Shown here piece after piece: positions 1 to 8,245 of a stretch of 20,539 bases of DNA. Both the position numbers and the translations under genes were made by a program. The stretch comes from CAINVV01 sp037440345 (GTDB taxonomy: Bacteria; Bacteroidota; Bacteroidia; Bacteroidales; Prolixibacteraceae), in contig JBBIUJ010000033.1 in assembly GCA_037440345.1 (NCBI GenBank), positions 1 to 20,539 on the forward strand. The letters run 5' to 3'. The notes under the pieces are model-generated. The model worked only from the letters and a program-made list of their open reading frames with translations. It had not been told where the DNA came from and made no database searches. Within the stretch, counting starts at the first letter, position 1; every line of letters begins with the position of its first letter.

Positions 1-2
1 CA

Positions 3-167
3 ATGAAAGTGCCAACCCTCGTTCCTGATTATCTGGTTTCCAGGTATGGCAGTAAGGATATATCGACCGAAATTCCGCGTGAATTTGGCTTCTCCCCGTT
101 GCCTGCAGCAGGATTGCTGGGACCGGTAAGATTGATTCCTGCAAGAAAGGTTCTAATCAGGTTGTAA
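3..167 (+). CDS. Unidentified short or 3'-partial reading frame at the left edge
   Basis: The frame is open from the left edge to a TAA at 165-167. The first complete codon in the window happens to be ATG at 3, so this is either a 54-residue ORF or, more likely, the C-terminal end of a gene that starts outside the window. The codons look like those of the neighbouring genes, and the peptide is protein-like, with segments such as VPDYLVSRYGSKD and EFGFSPLPAAGLLGP. I do not recognise the family and assign no function. A minus-strand frame covering the same bases (29-265) translates the downstream repeat element and is less convincing. Whether this is coding at all is moderately uncertain. Confidence 0.4.
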   Translation: MKVPTLVPDYLVSRYGSKDISTEIPREFGFSPLPAAGLLGPVRLIPARKVLIRL

Positions 168-185
168 ATGAAGATTGATTCAATT

Positions 186-285
186 CTTTTTGTGCCCTTT
201 GTGATAACCTTCGAGTCCTTTGTGGTGAGATCTAGTTTTACCACTAAGGTCTCAAAGGAATGCACAAAGGATTCACAAAGGATTT
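186..285. repeat. CTTTGTG-type imperfect palindromic repeat, copy 1
   Basis: The left half carries CCTTTGTG at 196-203 and CCTTTGTGGT at 217-226. The right half carries ACCACTAAGG at 240-249 and CACAAAGG at 263-270 and again at 274-281. The inner arms pair with one mismatch around a 13-base loop. A related element sits at 16271-16356. Both lie at the 3' end of a gene and have the same orientation relative to that gene. This copy extends into the last codons and stop of the minus-strand gene ending at 273. It is probably a dispersed intergenic repeat that can fold as a hairpin in the mRNA 3' end. Its function is not established. Confidence 0.7.
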
Positions 286-1010
286 AAGAACTTCTTCATG
301 GCATTTCTGATTCCTTTATCTTCCATGGCACCTTTGTTGACAATTTCCCCCTTGTCATATTTGATTTGGTATTGCAACTTTCCATCCTTACCAAAGAACT
401 TCCAGGTGCCATCCGACAGATCATCCTGGTAGCTGCCTTCAATGGTTATTACGCCATTCTCGTCATAAAAAAGCGCTGGTCCACTCTTTTTTCCCTCTTT
501 GTAGAAAATCTCCTTCCTCTTAATTCCTGATGGATCATATTGCAACTCATTCCCATCTAGCAAGTCGTTCTTCCACTCCCTTTCCCAAATCTTCTTCCCA
601 TTTTGGTCGTAACCAATGGCCTTCCCCTCCCTTTTGCCAAAATTGTAGTTTTCGATAGAGACAAGCAGTTCTCCACCATAGAAGTTCCAGGTGCTGTCGC
701 GCAGGGCGCCCTCAAATACTCCCTTGGCATAGAGTTTTCCATCTTCATCGAAAAGTGTGGCAAAGACACGTTCGGAATTGGGACGGTAAGTCATCAATGC
801 TTTGATTTTACCGTTTTCATGGTATCTTTTCCACTCACCCACAGGCTTGTTTTGAATGAAATAACCCTCATACTTTGGACTTCCACCCGGATATTTGCCC
901 ACCCATTTCCCCTGACGCATGCCTTTGGTATCTGTTTGGTTAACAACTTCCTGAGAGTGCGACCAATAAGACACAGCGCAAAACAACAAGAAAAACAGCA
1001 ATCGTTCCAT
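273..1010 (-). CDS. Exported MORN-variant (YwqK-like) repeat protein
   Basis: This is a 245-residue protein with an N-terminal signal peptide (hydrophobic stretch LLFFLLFCAVSYW, cleavage near SHSQ) followed by repeated units of the form G-x-W-x-x-Y/F-x-x-x-G-x-x-x-x-x-x-x-Y-x-x-G. Clear units include GKWVGKYPGG, GEWKRYHENGK, STWNFYGGEL and GTWKFFGKDGK. That is the MORN_2/YwqK-type beta-hairpin repeat, common in periplasmic or outer-membrane-associated proteins of Bacteroidota. Its biochemical role is unknown. Database labels calling this family an antitoxin come from Bacillus YwqK and do not apply here, because there is no toxin gene next to it. It is transcribed alone, divergently from the metal-efflux genes. 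A good -7 element lies just upstream (1027-1034). The last residues (NPL) and the TGA stop are encoded by the end of the CTTTGTG repeat. Confidence 0.8.
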   Translation of the reverse strand: MERLLFFLLFCAVSYWSHSQEVVNQTDTKGMRQGKWVGKYPGGSPKYEGYFIQNKPVGEWKRYHENGKIKALMTYRPNSERVFATLFDEDGKLYAKGVFEGALRDSTWNFYGGELLVSIENYNFGKREGKAIGYDQNGKKIWEREWKNDLLDGNELQYDPSGIKRKEIFYKEGKKSGPALFYDENGVITIEGSYQDDLSDGTWKFFGKDGKLQYQIKYDKGEIVNKGAMEDKGIRNAMKKFLNPL

Positions 1011-1026
1011 ACATTCAAACTTTGCT

Positions 1027-1034
1027 CAAAGGTA
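1027..1034 (-). promoter_or_regulatory. Bacteroidota-type -7 element for the MORN-repeat gene
   Basis: On the minus strand these bases read TACCTTTG, an exact match to the Bacteroidota -7 consensus TAnnTTTG. It lies 16 bases upstream of the ATG at 1010, so the leader would be very short (about 10 nt). I see no convincing -33 TTG at the usual spacing, so this rests on the -7 match alone. Confidence 0.4.
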
Positions 1035-1123
1035 CAAACCTTTTCGGCTGAATCTTCTCCCTGGGTTAATCCCGCGCATAGGAGATAATCCTTAAATTAT
1101 CTTAAATTTCATCTTTGAAACAG

Positions 1124-1167
1124 ATCGTCCTTTGCACGGAGGCACGATTTTTGATTCATTTGCCTCC
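1124..1167 (+). promoter_or_regulatory. Two mutually exclusive hairpins in the leader of the metal-efflux genes
   Basis: In the gap 1011-1272, ATCGTCCT (1124-1131) can pair with AGG-C-ACGAT (1140-1148, one bulged C), followed by a run of T to 1152. GGAGGCA (1138-1144) can instead pair with TGCCTCC (1161-1167). The two stems share 1140-1144, so only one can form at a time. This resembles a leader attenuator, but the stems are short. A weak -7-like CATCTTTG lies just upstream (about 1110-1117). The rest of the gap is AT-rich and I see no other element in it. Confidence 0.25.
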
Positions 1168-1272
1168 AAATTGTTACTTGGTTTTAAAAATATCAAGCTG
1201 AAACAAAACTTGCATTTAAGCGTTTATTAATTTTAGTACACGATTTTCTTTAGAAGATTCAACTTGTTAAAT

Positions 1273-2568
1273 ATGTTTATGGTTAAAAAAAGGTATTTGC
1301 TTATTTTGGTTCTTTTGACTAACAATCTCTTCGGTCAAGACAATCTCCAAGACACCATCAAGCTTACTTTGAGACAAGCAGACAGCACTTTCGTAGCACA
1401 AAACCTAACCCTTTTGGCCGAAAAATGCAATGTAGAGGCAACAAAAGCACAAATTATCCAAGCCAGGCTTTTTAACAACATTACCCTGGCTGCCACGCAA
1501 GTCGCATACAATTCCGAATACAAAACCAATGGAGGAAACCAATGGTTTGACCTTTCTGACAAAGGTGAAACAAGCCTTCAGGTTCAAAAACTTTTTCTGC
1601 TTGCAGGGAAACGTAACAAACTGATCAAACTGGCCGAAACCAATGCCAACCGCGAGGAGCAAAATTATTTCGATTTGCTGCGTACATTAAAATTTTCTTT
1701 GAGAAGTACATTTTATGCCATTTTCACGCTACAGGAGACCCTCCGTGTGTATGACAAAGAGATATCCTCGCTCAATCAACTCATTGGCGTATTTCAGAAT
1801 CAATACGAAAAAGGCTATGTCTCCAAAAAGGAGTTGTTGAGATTAAAATCAACACTCTTCTCTTTGGAAAGCGAAAAATTGGGTTACACCACACAATTGA
1901 TTGGCAGTCAGTCTGATTTGAACATCTTACTGCATACAAATAACCTCCATTATATTCCCCAACCCGACCTCAACCTGTTGGAGTCTTTATCACCCGAGTC
2001 TCTTAAACTGCAGGCGTTGGTTGACACGGCTTATACCCATCGCTACGATTTGAAAATGGTGCAATCCGATTTGGATATCAGTAAACTAAACCTAGCCTAC
2101 CAAAAAGCGGTAGCGGTTCCCGATCTGACTCTTTCTGCCGGATGGGACAAAAATGGTGGTTACATTCGCAATTATAATTTTATTGGATTGCAGTTCGACT
2201 TACCATTCTTCAATCGGAATCAAGGCAACATCAAATCAGCAAAATACAATTTGGAAAGCGCCAAATACAAACTGCAAAGCACAGGAGATCAGGTTAGATC
2301 AGAAGTACTAAAGGCCTATTCAGCCGCTGTGGAAAACAACCGGCTTTACCAAAAGTTCGACAGGCATTTTGTTGCAGACCTGGAAGAGTTGAACCGGGAG
2401 ATGTTAAAGAATTATGAGAAAAAAAACATTGGACTGGTCGAGTTTCTTGATTATTACGATGCCTACAAAACAAACGCCGTGGAACTCAATAATCTCAGGA
2501 ACAATCGCTTTAATGCATTCGAGAACATCAACTTCACTGTCGGAAAAGATATCATTTACAACAAATAA
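1273..2568 (+). CDS. TolC-family outer-membrane efflux protein (CzcC/CusC-like)
   Basis: This is the outer-membrane channel subunit of a tripartite metal-efflux pump, of about 431 residues. It has a signal peptide (MVKKRYLLILVLLTNNLFGQ) and the two-fold repeated long helices of the OEP family. Segments such as QYEKGYVSKKELLRLKSTLFSLE and ISKLNLAYQKAVAVPDLTL form the helical barrel. FIGLQFDLPFFNRNQGNIKSA is the signature P-F-x-N-R-N-Q-G-x-I strand-to-helix segment of CzcC-type proteins. An in-frame TTG at 1264 would add three residues. The ATG at 1273 or 1279 fits a normal signal peptide better. The gene is first in a three-gene set. The adaptor begins 18 bp after its stop and the HME pump follows. 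There is no adjacent CzcD or two-component regulator. The family is certain and the substrate is inferred from the partner pump. Confidence 0.88.
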   Translation: MFMVKKRYLLILVLLTNNLFGQDNLQDTIKLTLRQADSTFVAQNLTLLAEKCNVEATKAQIIQARLFNNITLAATQVAYNSEYKTNGGNQWFDLSDKGETSLQVQKLFLLAGKRNKLIKLAETNANREEQNYFDLLRTLKFSLRSTFYAIFTLQETLRVYDKEISSLNQLIGVFQNQYEKGYVSKKELLRLKSTLFSLESEKLGYTTQLIGSQSDLNILLHTNNLHYIPQPDLNLLESLSPESLKLQALVDTAYTHRYDLKMVQSDLDISKLNLAYQKAVAVPDLTLSAGWDKNGGYIRNYNFIGLQFDLPFFNRNQGNIKSAKYNLESAKYKLQSTGDQVRSEVLKAYSAAVENNRLYQKFDRHFVADLEELNREMLKNYEKKNIGLVEFLDYYDAYKTNAVELNNLRNNRFNAFENINFTVGKDIIYNK

Positions 2569-2586
2569 ATTTATGCCGTTCTTGTC

Positions 2587-3672
2587 ATGAGAAGAATTCT
2601 TTTAATCCTGTTTACCTCTACCGTTTTAACCGGTTGTTTCAACCGGAATAAACCCACGATGGATCCTCCGAATCCAAAATTTTGCATTCCTGACAGTTTG
2701 ATGAGTCAGATAAAAGTGGACACCATCAGGCTTAAAAACGTCGTGAATGAACTTAATTTGATCGGAAAGGTCACTTTCGACCAGGAAAAGGTAGTTCATA
2801 TCTATCCCATGGTAAGTGGCAATGTGATCGATGTAAAGGTTTCACTTGGATCGCACGTTGAGAAAAGGCAGATCTTGGCAGTTATCAGAAGCTCTGAAAT
2901 GGCCGGGGCTGAAAATGATCTTGTAACAGCGAAATCGAATCTTGCTGTGGTAGAAAAAAATTATGCCGCTGCCGCTGACATGTATAAAAGCGGGATACTT
3001 TCCGAAAAAGAGTTCACTAGTGCTCAAAACGATCTGGCCAAAGCCAAATCAGAATTATCCAGAGTCCATACCGTACTTTCAATCTACGGGAACAATTCAA
3101 AACCTGAATACCTTGTTAAAGCGCCCATTTCAGGGTTCATTGTTGAAAAATTTGTCAATGCAAATATGCAGATCAGGCCAGACAACAGTTCGAACATGTT
3201 TACCATTTCAGATCTCAGGAATGTTTGGGTGCTTGCGAATGTTTATGAGTCAGATATTGCTGGAGTGAAAGAAAAAGAAAAAGCTGAAATCACAACGATC
3301 TCTTACCCTGGCAAAATATTCAATGGCCAAATAGACAAAGTTTACAATATGCTCGATCCCGATAACAAAACCCTGAAAGTTCAGATAAAATTGGAAAACA
3401 ATGACTATTTGCTAAAACCCGAAATGTTTGCCAAAGTAATGGTGCATCAGACGCTTAACAGCTGCATGTTGGCCATTCCTGCCAAAGCAGTGATTTTTGA
3501 TAGAAATCAATACTGGGTGATGGTTTACAACGACAAGTGCGATGTGCAAACCCGCAAGATTGACATCGCAACATCAAATAGCGACTATTCTTACGTGCGC
3601 TCCGGGGTTAAGTTGGGTGAAAAGGTAATCGTTAACCGGCAACTACTTATCTACAACGCGATCAATCAATAG
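2587..3672 (+). CDS. Periplasmic adaptor (membrane fusion) lipoprotein, CzcB/CusB-like
   Basis: This 361-residue adaptor links the inner-membrane RND pump to the TolC-like channel. The signal ends in the lipobox LTGC, so Cys17 should be acylated and the protein anchored to a membrane. In order it has a first lipoyl half (about 68-103, YPMVSGNVIDVKVSLGSHVEK), an alpha-helical hairpin (about 104-165), a second lipoyl half (about 177-210, VKAPISGFIVEKFV), a beta-barrel domain (NVWVLANVYESDIAGV onward) and a membrane-proximal C-terminal domain. There is no extra His/Met-rich metal chaperone tail such as some CzcB/CusB proteins have. The gap to the pump gene (102 bp) is larger than that to the channel gene, but all three are on the same strand and form the usual C-B-A order. 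Confidence 0.9.
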   Translation: MRRILLILFTSTVLTGCFNRNKPTMDPPNPKFCIPDSLMSQIKVDTIRLKNVVNELNLIGKVTFDQEKVVHIYPMVSGNVIDVKVSLGSHVEKRQILAVIRSSEMAGAENDLVTAKSNLAVVEKNYAAAADMYKSGILSEKEFTSAQNDLAKAKSELSRVHTVLSIYGNNSKPEYLVKAPISGFIVEKFVNANMQIRPDNSSNMFTISDLRNVWVLANVYESDIAGVKEKEKAEITTISYPGKIFNGQIDKVYNMLDPDNKTLKVQIKLENNDYLLKPEMFAKVMVHQTLNSCMLAIPAKAVIFDRNQYWVMVYNDKCDVQTRKIDIATSNSDYSYVRSGVKLGEKVIVNRQLLIYNAINQ

Positions 3673-3774
3673 ACTAACTGCTAATTTTAATAATTCGATG
3701 AATCAGGCAGCAAGTTCTTACCAGGGAAAAGCCTGTAGCATTTTAAAATTCAATTTGTCAACTTCAGTAGTCTT

Positions 3775-6700
3775 ATGAATAAATTCATTAAAAATATCGT
3801 AGCCTTTTCACTGAGAAATAAATTCATCGTGTTTTTCAGCATCACAATAGTCGTTATTTGGGGTATTGTGAGCTATCTCAGGACACCGGTGGAGGCTTTC
3901 CCTGACGTTACCAATACGCAGATCAGCATTATTACCCAGTGGCCCGGACGCAGCGCGGAAGAGATTGAGAGATATGTGACCATTCCGATCGAGATAGAGA
4001 TGAATTCTGCCCAAAAGAAAATTGATGTCAGATCATCCACATTATTTGGACTGTCAGTCGTAAAAATAATTTTTGATGATGATGTCGAAGATGCTTTTGC
4101 CCGGCAGCAGGTAAACAACCTTTTAACCAATGTTGATCTCCCTGACGGGGTGAAACCCAATGTTGAACCCCCTTATGGCCCAACCGGCGAGATTTTCAGA
4201 TATACCCTGAAAAGTGATTCGCGTTCGGTTCGTGAACTGAAGACCTTTCAGGATTGGGTGGTTGAGAGACAAATCCGTTCAATTTCAGGTGTAGCGGACG
4301 TGGTAAGTTTTGGCGGCGAAGTGAAGACCTATGAAATTCAGGTTGATCCGCATCTTTTATCCAAATACGAAATCACTCCGCTCGAAGTTTACCAGGCAGT
4401 TAGCCGGAGCAATATCAACGTGGGCGGAGATGTCATTGAACACAACACACAAGCCTATGTGGTAAGAGGAATTGGTATTCTTGATAATTTTCTGGAAATA
4501 GGCGATATCATTGTCAAAAACATCAACGGCAGTCCAATCCTTGTTAAAAACGTCGCAACTGTCAGGGAATCAAGTTTACCTAGGTTGGGGGATGTGGGAC
4601 GTGATAACCAGACTGATGTGGTCGAAGGGATTATCATCATGCGAAAGGGTGAGACCCCTGGAGAGGTAATTGAAAAAGTCAAAACCAAGATTGAGGAGCT
4701 AAATACCAAAATTCTGCCATCCGACATAAAGCTGGATACGTTTTACAACCGCGAAGACCTTATCAATTATTCGACCCATACTGTCCTGCACAATCTCCTT
4801 GAGGGCATCATCCTGGTTACACTGATTGTTCTGCTTTTCATGGCCGACTGGCGCACGACAATCATTGTTTCCTTAATCATACCGCTTTCGTTGCTCTTCG
4901 CATTTATTTGCCTTAAATTCAAAGGGATGTCAGCCAATCTTCTATCGATGGGCGCCATCGACTTCGGGATTATCATCGACGGAGCCGTGGTCATGGTGGA
5001 AGGTATTTTTGTGACGCTCGACAAAAAGGCCAGGGAGGTAGGAATGGACAAATTTAACCGTCTCTCAAAGTTGGGATTGATCAAAGAGACAGGAACCGAG
5101 ATGGGCAAGTCGATCTTTATTTCCAAACTGATCATAATCACCGCCTTGCTGCCCATTTTCTCCTTCCAGAAAGTCGAAGGCAAAATGTTCTCTCCGTTGG
5201 CCTATACCCTTGGTTTCGCACTGTTGGGCGCCCTTATTTTTGCGTTAACCTTTGCTCCGGTTATGTCAAGTCTCCTGTTTAAGAAAAATGTAAGGGAACG
5301 GCACAATCCTTTTCTGGCATTCATTACAAAGCATACAACCTCGTTTTTTGAACTCGCTTTCGGCCACAAAAGAAAGAGCCTCCTTATCGCAGCAGTGGTA
5401 CTGGGACTGAGCGTCTTTTCTTTCAGGTTTTTAGGGAATGAATTCCTTCCTCAGCTGAATGAAGGAGCTATCTATGTCAGGGCATCATTGCCTATGAGCG
5501 TCTCACTAAATGAATCTGTAAAGATATCGGAAGACATGCGAGGTATTCTTAAGTCATTTCCGGAAGTAAAACAGGTAATGTCCCAAACTGGCAGGCCCAA
5601 TGACGGAACTGATCCAACCGGTTTTTACAACATCGAATTCTTTGTCGACATATACCAAAGCAAAGAGATGGACAAAAAGGAGAATCGGGACGACTTAATT
5701 GCGAGAATGACCCAAAAGCTATCGAAATATCCTGGTATTATCTTCAATTTTTCACAACCTATTCAGGATAACGTAGAAGAAGCAGTCTCTGGCGTCAAAG
5801 GTTCTTTGGCCGTAAAGATATACGGGGAAGATATGCAATTTCTAGAAAATAAAGCGGATAGCATCTATGAGATCATGAAAAACGTCCCGGGAGTGGCCGA
5901 TTTGGGAGTTATCAGAAATATCGGTCAGCCGGAATTCCGAATCGAGCTGGATGAAAACAAGATGGCGCTTTACAATGTATCAACTGCTGATTGTAATGCT
6001 GTCATTGAAATGGCCATTGGTGGTAAAGTCGCATCAACTTTCTATGAAGGGTACAAAAAGTTTGACATCCGCATCCGGTACGCACCCGAATACAGGGTGA
6101 CGGAAGAAGAGATAGGGAACCTGATGGTACCCACGCTATCCGGCACACAAATCCCAATCAAAGAGATTGCAAATATTCGCAAAATCACCGGACCTATCCT
6201 TATTTTCCGCGACAACAACATGCGGTTCATCGCATTGAAATTTTCTGCCAGGGGCCGGGATATGGGCTCAACCATAGAAGAAGCGCAACAAAAAGTGAAA
6301 CAAGGAATTACGCTTCCAAAAGGTTATTCCATTTCGTGGGAAGGCGATTTCGAAAATCTGGACCGGGCCTCCAAACAGCTGAAAATTGTAGTTCCTATCA
6401 GCCTTGTTTTAATCTTTTTCATACTGTTTATCCTGTTCGGAAGTGTGATCGACGCCGGGTTGATCCTCCTGAATGTACCCTTCGCCATCATCGGTGGAAT
6501 ATTTGCCTTGCATCTCACAGGCACCAACTTTGGCATCTCTGCCGGAATTGGGTTTATTGCCCTGTTTGGGATCTGTATACAAAATAATGTCATATTGCTT
6601 TCCAAATTCAAGAAGAACCTCCACGAGAGAATGCACCTCGATCATGCCATTCATGCCGGTGTGATCGCGAGGATACGCCCTGTTGTGATGACAGCAACCC

Positions 6701-6879
6701 TTGCAGCCATTGGCCTTTTACCGGCAGCAATGTCCACGGGTATCGGGTCTGAGTCTTCCAGGCCATTGGCTATTGTCGTTATTGGCGGACTGGTTACAGC
6801 AACGATTCTGACACTTTTCATATTCCCAATTATTTTCAAAGTCGTTTATAAACTGAAACTAAGGGAGTTGAACGATTAA
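3775..6879 (+). CDS. Heavy-metal efflux RND transporter, CzcA/CusA family
   Basis: This 1034-residue inner-membrane proton-driven pump has the length typical of the HME-RND family. Its N terminus is hydrophobic (IVFFSITIVVIWGIVSYLRTPVEAFPDVTN). It has two large periplasmic loops, and groups of membrane segments near 335-530 and 870-1025. In TM4, MGAIDFGIIIDGAVVMVEG carries Asp396, Asp402 and Glu409 with the spacing of the Asp402/Asp408/Glu415 charge set of CzcA. The Cu/Ag pump CusA lacks the first Asp. This points to divalent cations (Zn, Co, Cd or Ni) rather than Cu(I)/Ag(I). The periplasmic segment GRPNDGTDPTGFYNIEF (near 615-630) resembles the HME porter-domain motif. Together with the two preceding genes it makes a complete tripartite exporter. 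The exact metal is not proven. Confidence 0.92.
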   Translation: MNKFIKNIVAFSLRNKFIVFFSITIVVIWGIVSYLRTPVEAFPDVTNTQISIITQWPGRSAEEIERYVTIPIEIEMNSAQKKIDVRSSTLFGLSVVKIIFDDDVEDAFARQQVNNLLTNVDLPDGVKPNVEPPYGPTGEIFRYTLKSDSRSVRELKTFQDWVVERQIRSISGVADVVSFGGEVKTYEIQVDPHLLSKYEITPLEVYQAVSRSNINVGGDVIEHNTQAYVVRGIGILDNFLEIGDIIVKNINGSPILVKNVATVRESSLPRLGDVGRDNQTDVVEGIIIMRKGETPGEVIEKVKTKIEELNTKILPSDIKLDTFYNREDLINYSTHTVLHNLLEGIILVTLIVLLFMADWRTTIIVSLIIPLSLLFAFICLKFKGMSANLLSMGAIDFGIIIDGAVVMVEGIFVTLDKKAREVGMDKFNRLSKLGLIKETGTEMGKSIFISKLIIITALLPIFSFQKVEGKMFSPLAYTLGFALLGALIFALTFAPVMSSLLFKKNVRERHNPFLAFITKHTTSFFELAFGHKRKSLLIAAVVLGLSVFSFRFLGNEFLPQLNEGAIYVRASLPMSVSLNESVKISEDMRGILKSFPEVKQVMSQTGRPNDGTDPTGFYNIEFFVDIYQSKEMDKKENRDDLIARMTQKLSKYPGIIFNFSQPIQDNVEEAVSGVKGSLAVKIYGEDMQFLENKADSIYEIMKNVPGVADLGVIRNIGQPEFRIELDENKMALYNVSTADCNAVIEMAIGGKVASTFYEGYKKFDIRIRYAPEYRVTEEEIGNLMVPTLSGTQIPIKEIANIRKITGPILIFRDNNMRFIALKFSARGRDMGSTIEEAQQKVKQGITLPKGYSISWEGDFENLDRASKQLKIVVPISLVLIFFILFILFGSVIDAGLILLNVPFAIIGGIFALHLTGTNFGISAGIGFIALFGICIQNNVILLSKFKKNLHERMHLDHAIHAGVIARIRPVVMTATLAAIGLLPAAMSTGIGSESSRPLAIVVIGGLVTATILTLFIFPIIFKVVYKLKLRELND

Positions 6880-6963
6880 TTTTAATGCCTATCATGACGT
6901 AAAAATTGAATGTGATGCACTATTTTTAGTTTGGAAATTTCACCTCAAATTATAACGACTACG

Positions 6964-8238
6964 TTGAAACTAAAAATCCTGTCAATTATATTCTCCTTCC
7001 TGATCTTTTCTTTGTCATCAAAGGCACAACAATTCAAATCAGATGAGGATTTATGCTTTACCAACAAGGATATTCACTCTGTTCTTTTCAACACGGAGGG
7101 ATGGGATTTTTCCCTACCGGTTCTTCAACTGGGCAGTAGCCAACACCTGGTCTGTAAATTTGACCAATTATCGGGAGTAGTACACAATTACCATTACACC
7201 ATCGTACAATGCGATGCGGAGTGGAATCCATCCCGACTGGTAACTTCAGAATACATGGAAGGGTTTCAGGAGAATCCTGTCAACGATTATGCCTTTTCAA
7301 TCAATACGACCATTCCATACGTCAATTATAGGATTATCTTGCCCAACGAACAAGTAAAAATCCTATTATCAGGAAATTATCTGTTAAAAATTTGGGAGGA
7401 TGGAAACAAAGAGAATCCCGTTATGATCCGCCCTTTTTACGTCACAGAATCGTTGGCAGAGTTAACGGGTGAAGTTCAGAAAGCATCCTTCGAAGGGTAC
7501 AGCGGGCCCAGCCAGCAGGTCAGGTTTGCTGTGAACTACCAAAAATTGAATGTGACTGATCCTTTGAATGAGATCAGGACTGTGGTGATGCAAAATGGAA
7601 GAAGGGACAATCTGCTGTACCTGGCCAAACCAACATTTATCAGGCAAAACCAGTTGCTGTACGAAGAGAAAAACAATCTTTTCAAAGGAGGAAACGAATT
7701 CAGGAACTTCAATGCCAAAAACCTGCAAACCAATGGAATGGGCATTCATTCCATTGAATACCAGGATCCCTTTTTTCATCTGTTTCTGGAAAAAGATTTT
7801 TCAACCCGCGCCGAAATCTACTCATTCCGGGGTGATCTGAATGGAAACTACCTGGTAAAAAACGACCGGGCCAGTGACAGTGATCTCGAATCGGATTACG
7901 TTTATGTTCATTTTTCGCTGCAACCTCCTGAATTTGTGACCAATGACAAGATCTATGTTTACGGGGCGCTTACCGATTGGAAATGCCTGCCGGCCAACCA
8001 GATGATCTACAACCCTGATAGCAAATTGTATGAAGCCACACTGCTTCTTAAACAAGGTTTCTACGATTACCAGTACGCCCTTGTCGATGCAGAAAAGAAA
8101 AGTATTGATCCTACCTTTCTGCAAGGGAGTCATGTGGAGACGGAAAACGACTACTACCTGTTTGTTTACTACCGTGGATTTTCCTCCAGGTACGACCGGC
8201 TGGTCGGGTATAAGGTGATTAATTCAGTTAAAAGGTAA
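6964..8238 (+). CDS. DUF5103 family, type IX secretion system plug-like protein
   Basis: This 424-residue exported protein belongs to DUF5103, the family containing the Plug protein that blocks the periplasmic side of the SprA translocon in Flavobacterium. Recognisable segments are the N-terminal domain (FDQLSGVVHNYHYTIVQCD then EWNPSRLVTSEYMEGFQ), the PNEQVKILLSGNYLLKIW strand pair, and the C-terminal domain (YVYGALTDWKC; TENDYYLFVYYRGFSSRYDRLVGY). No in-frame ATG precedes the signal peptide, so the start is a TTG. TTG at 6964 gives a compact signal (KLKILSIIFSFLIFSLSSKAQ). TTG at 6931 would add 11 residues. A weak -7-like TTAGTTTG at 6926-6933 favours 6964. It lies 84 bp downstream of the metal pump on the same strand and may be separately transcribed. 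No other T9SS gene is in the window. Confidence 0.82.
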   Translation: MKLKILSIIFSFLIFSLSSKAQQFKSDEDLCFTNKDIHSVLFNTEGWDFSLPVLQLGSSQHLVCKFDQLSGVVHNYHYTIVQCDAEWNPSRLVTSEYMEGFQENPVNDYAFSINTTIPYVNYRIILPNEQVKILLSGNYLLKIWEDGNKENPVMIRPFYVTESLAELTGEVQKASFEGYSGPSQQVRFAVNYQKLNVTDPLNEIRTVVMQNGRRDNLLYLAKPTFIRQNQLLYEEKNNLFKGGNEFRNFNAKNLQTNGMGIHSIEYQDPFFHLFLEKDFSTRAEIYSFRGDLNGNYLVKNDRASDSDLESDYVYVHFSLQPPEFVTNDKIYVYGALTDWKCLPANQMIYNPDSKLYEATLLLKQGFYDYQYALVDAEKKSIDPTFLQGSHVETENDYYLFVYYRGFSSRYDRLVGYKVINSVKR

Positions 8239-8245
8239 TCTTTTT

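Noticed and set aside
29..265. 78-codon minus-strand open frame
   Set aside because: Half of it translates the CTTTGTG palindrome; the plus-strand frame over 3-167 is more protein-like.
273..1010. Antitoxin of a toxin-antitoxin pair (YwqK label)
   Set aside because: It has a signal peptide and no adjacent toxin gene; the label comes only from shared MORN-variant repeats.
603..1088. 161-codon plus-strand open frame
   Set aside because: It is antisense to the MORN-repeat gene, which has a signal peptide and clear repeats.
4767..5183. 138-codon minus-strand open frame
   Set aside because: It is antisense to the metal pump; the composition is that of the complementary strand of membrane-segment codons.
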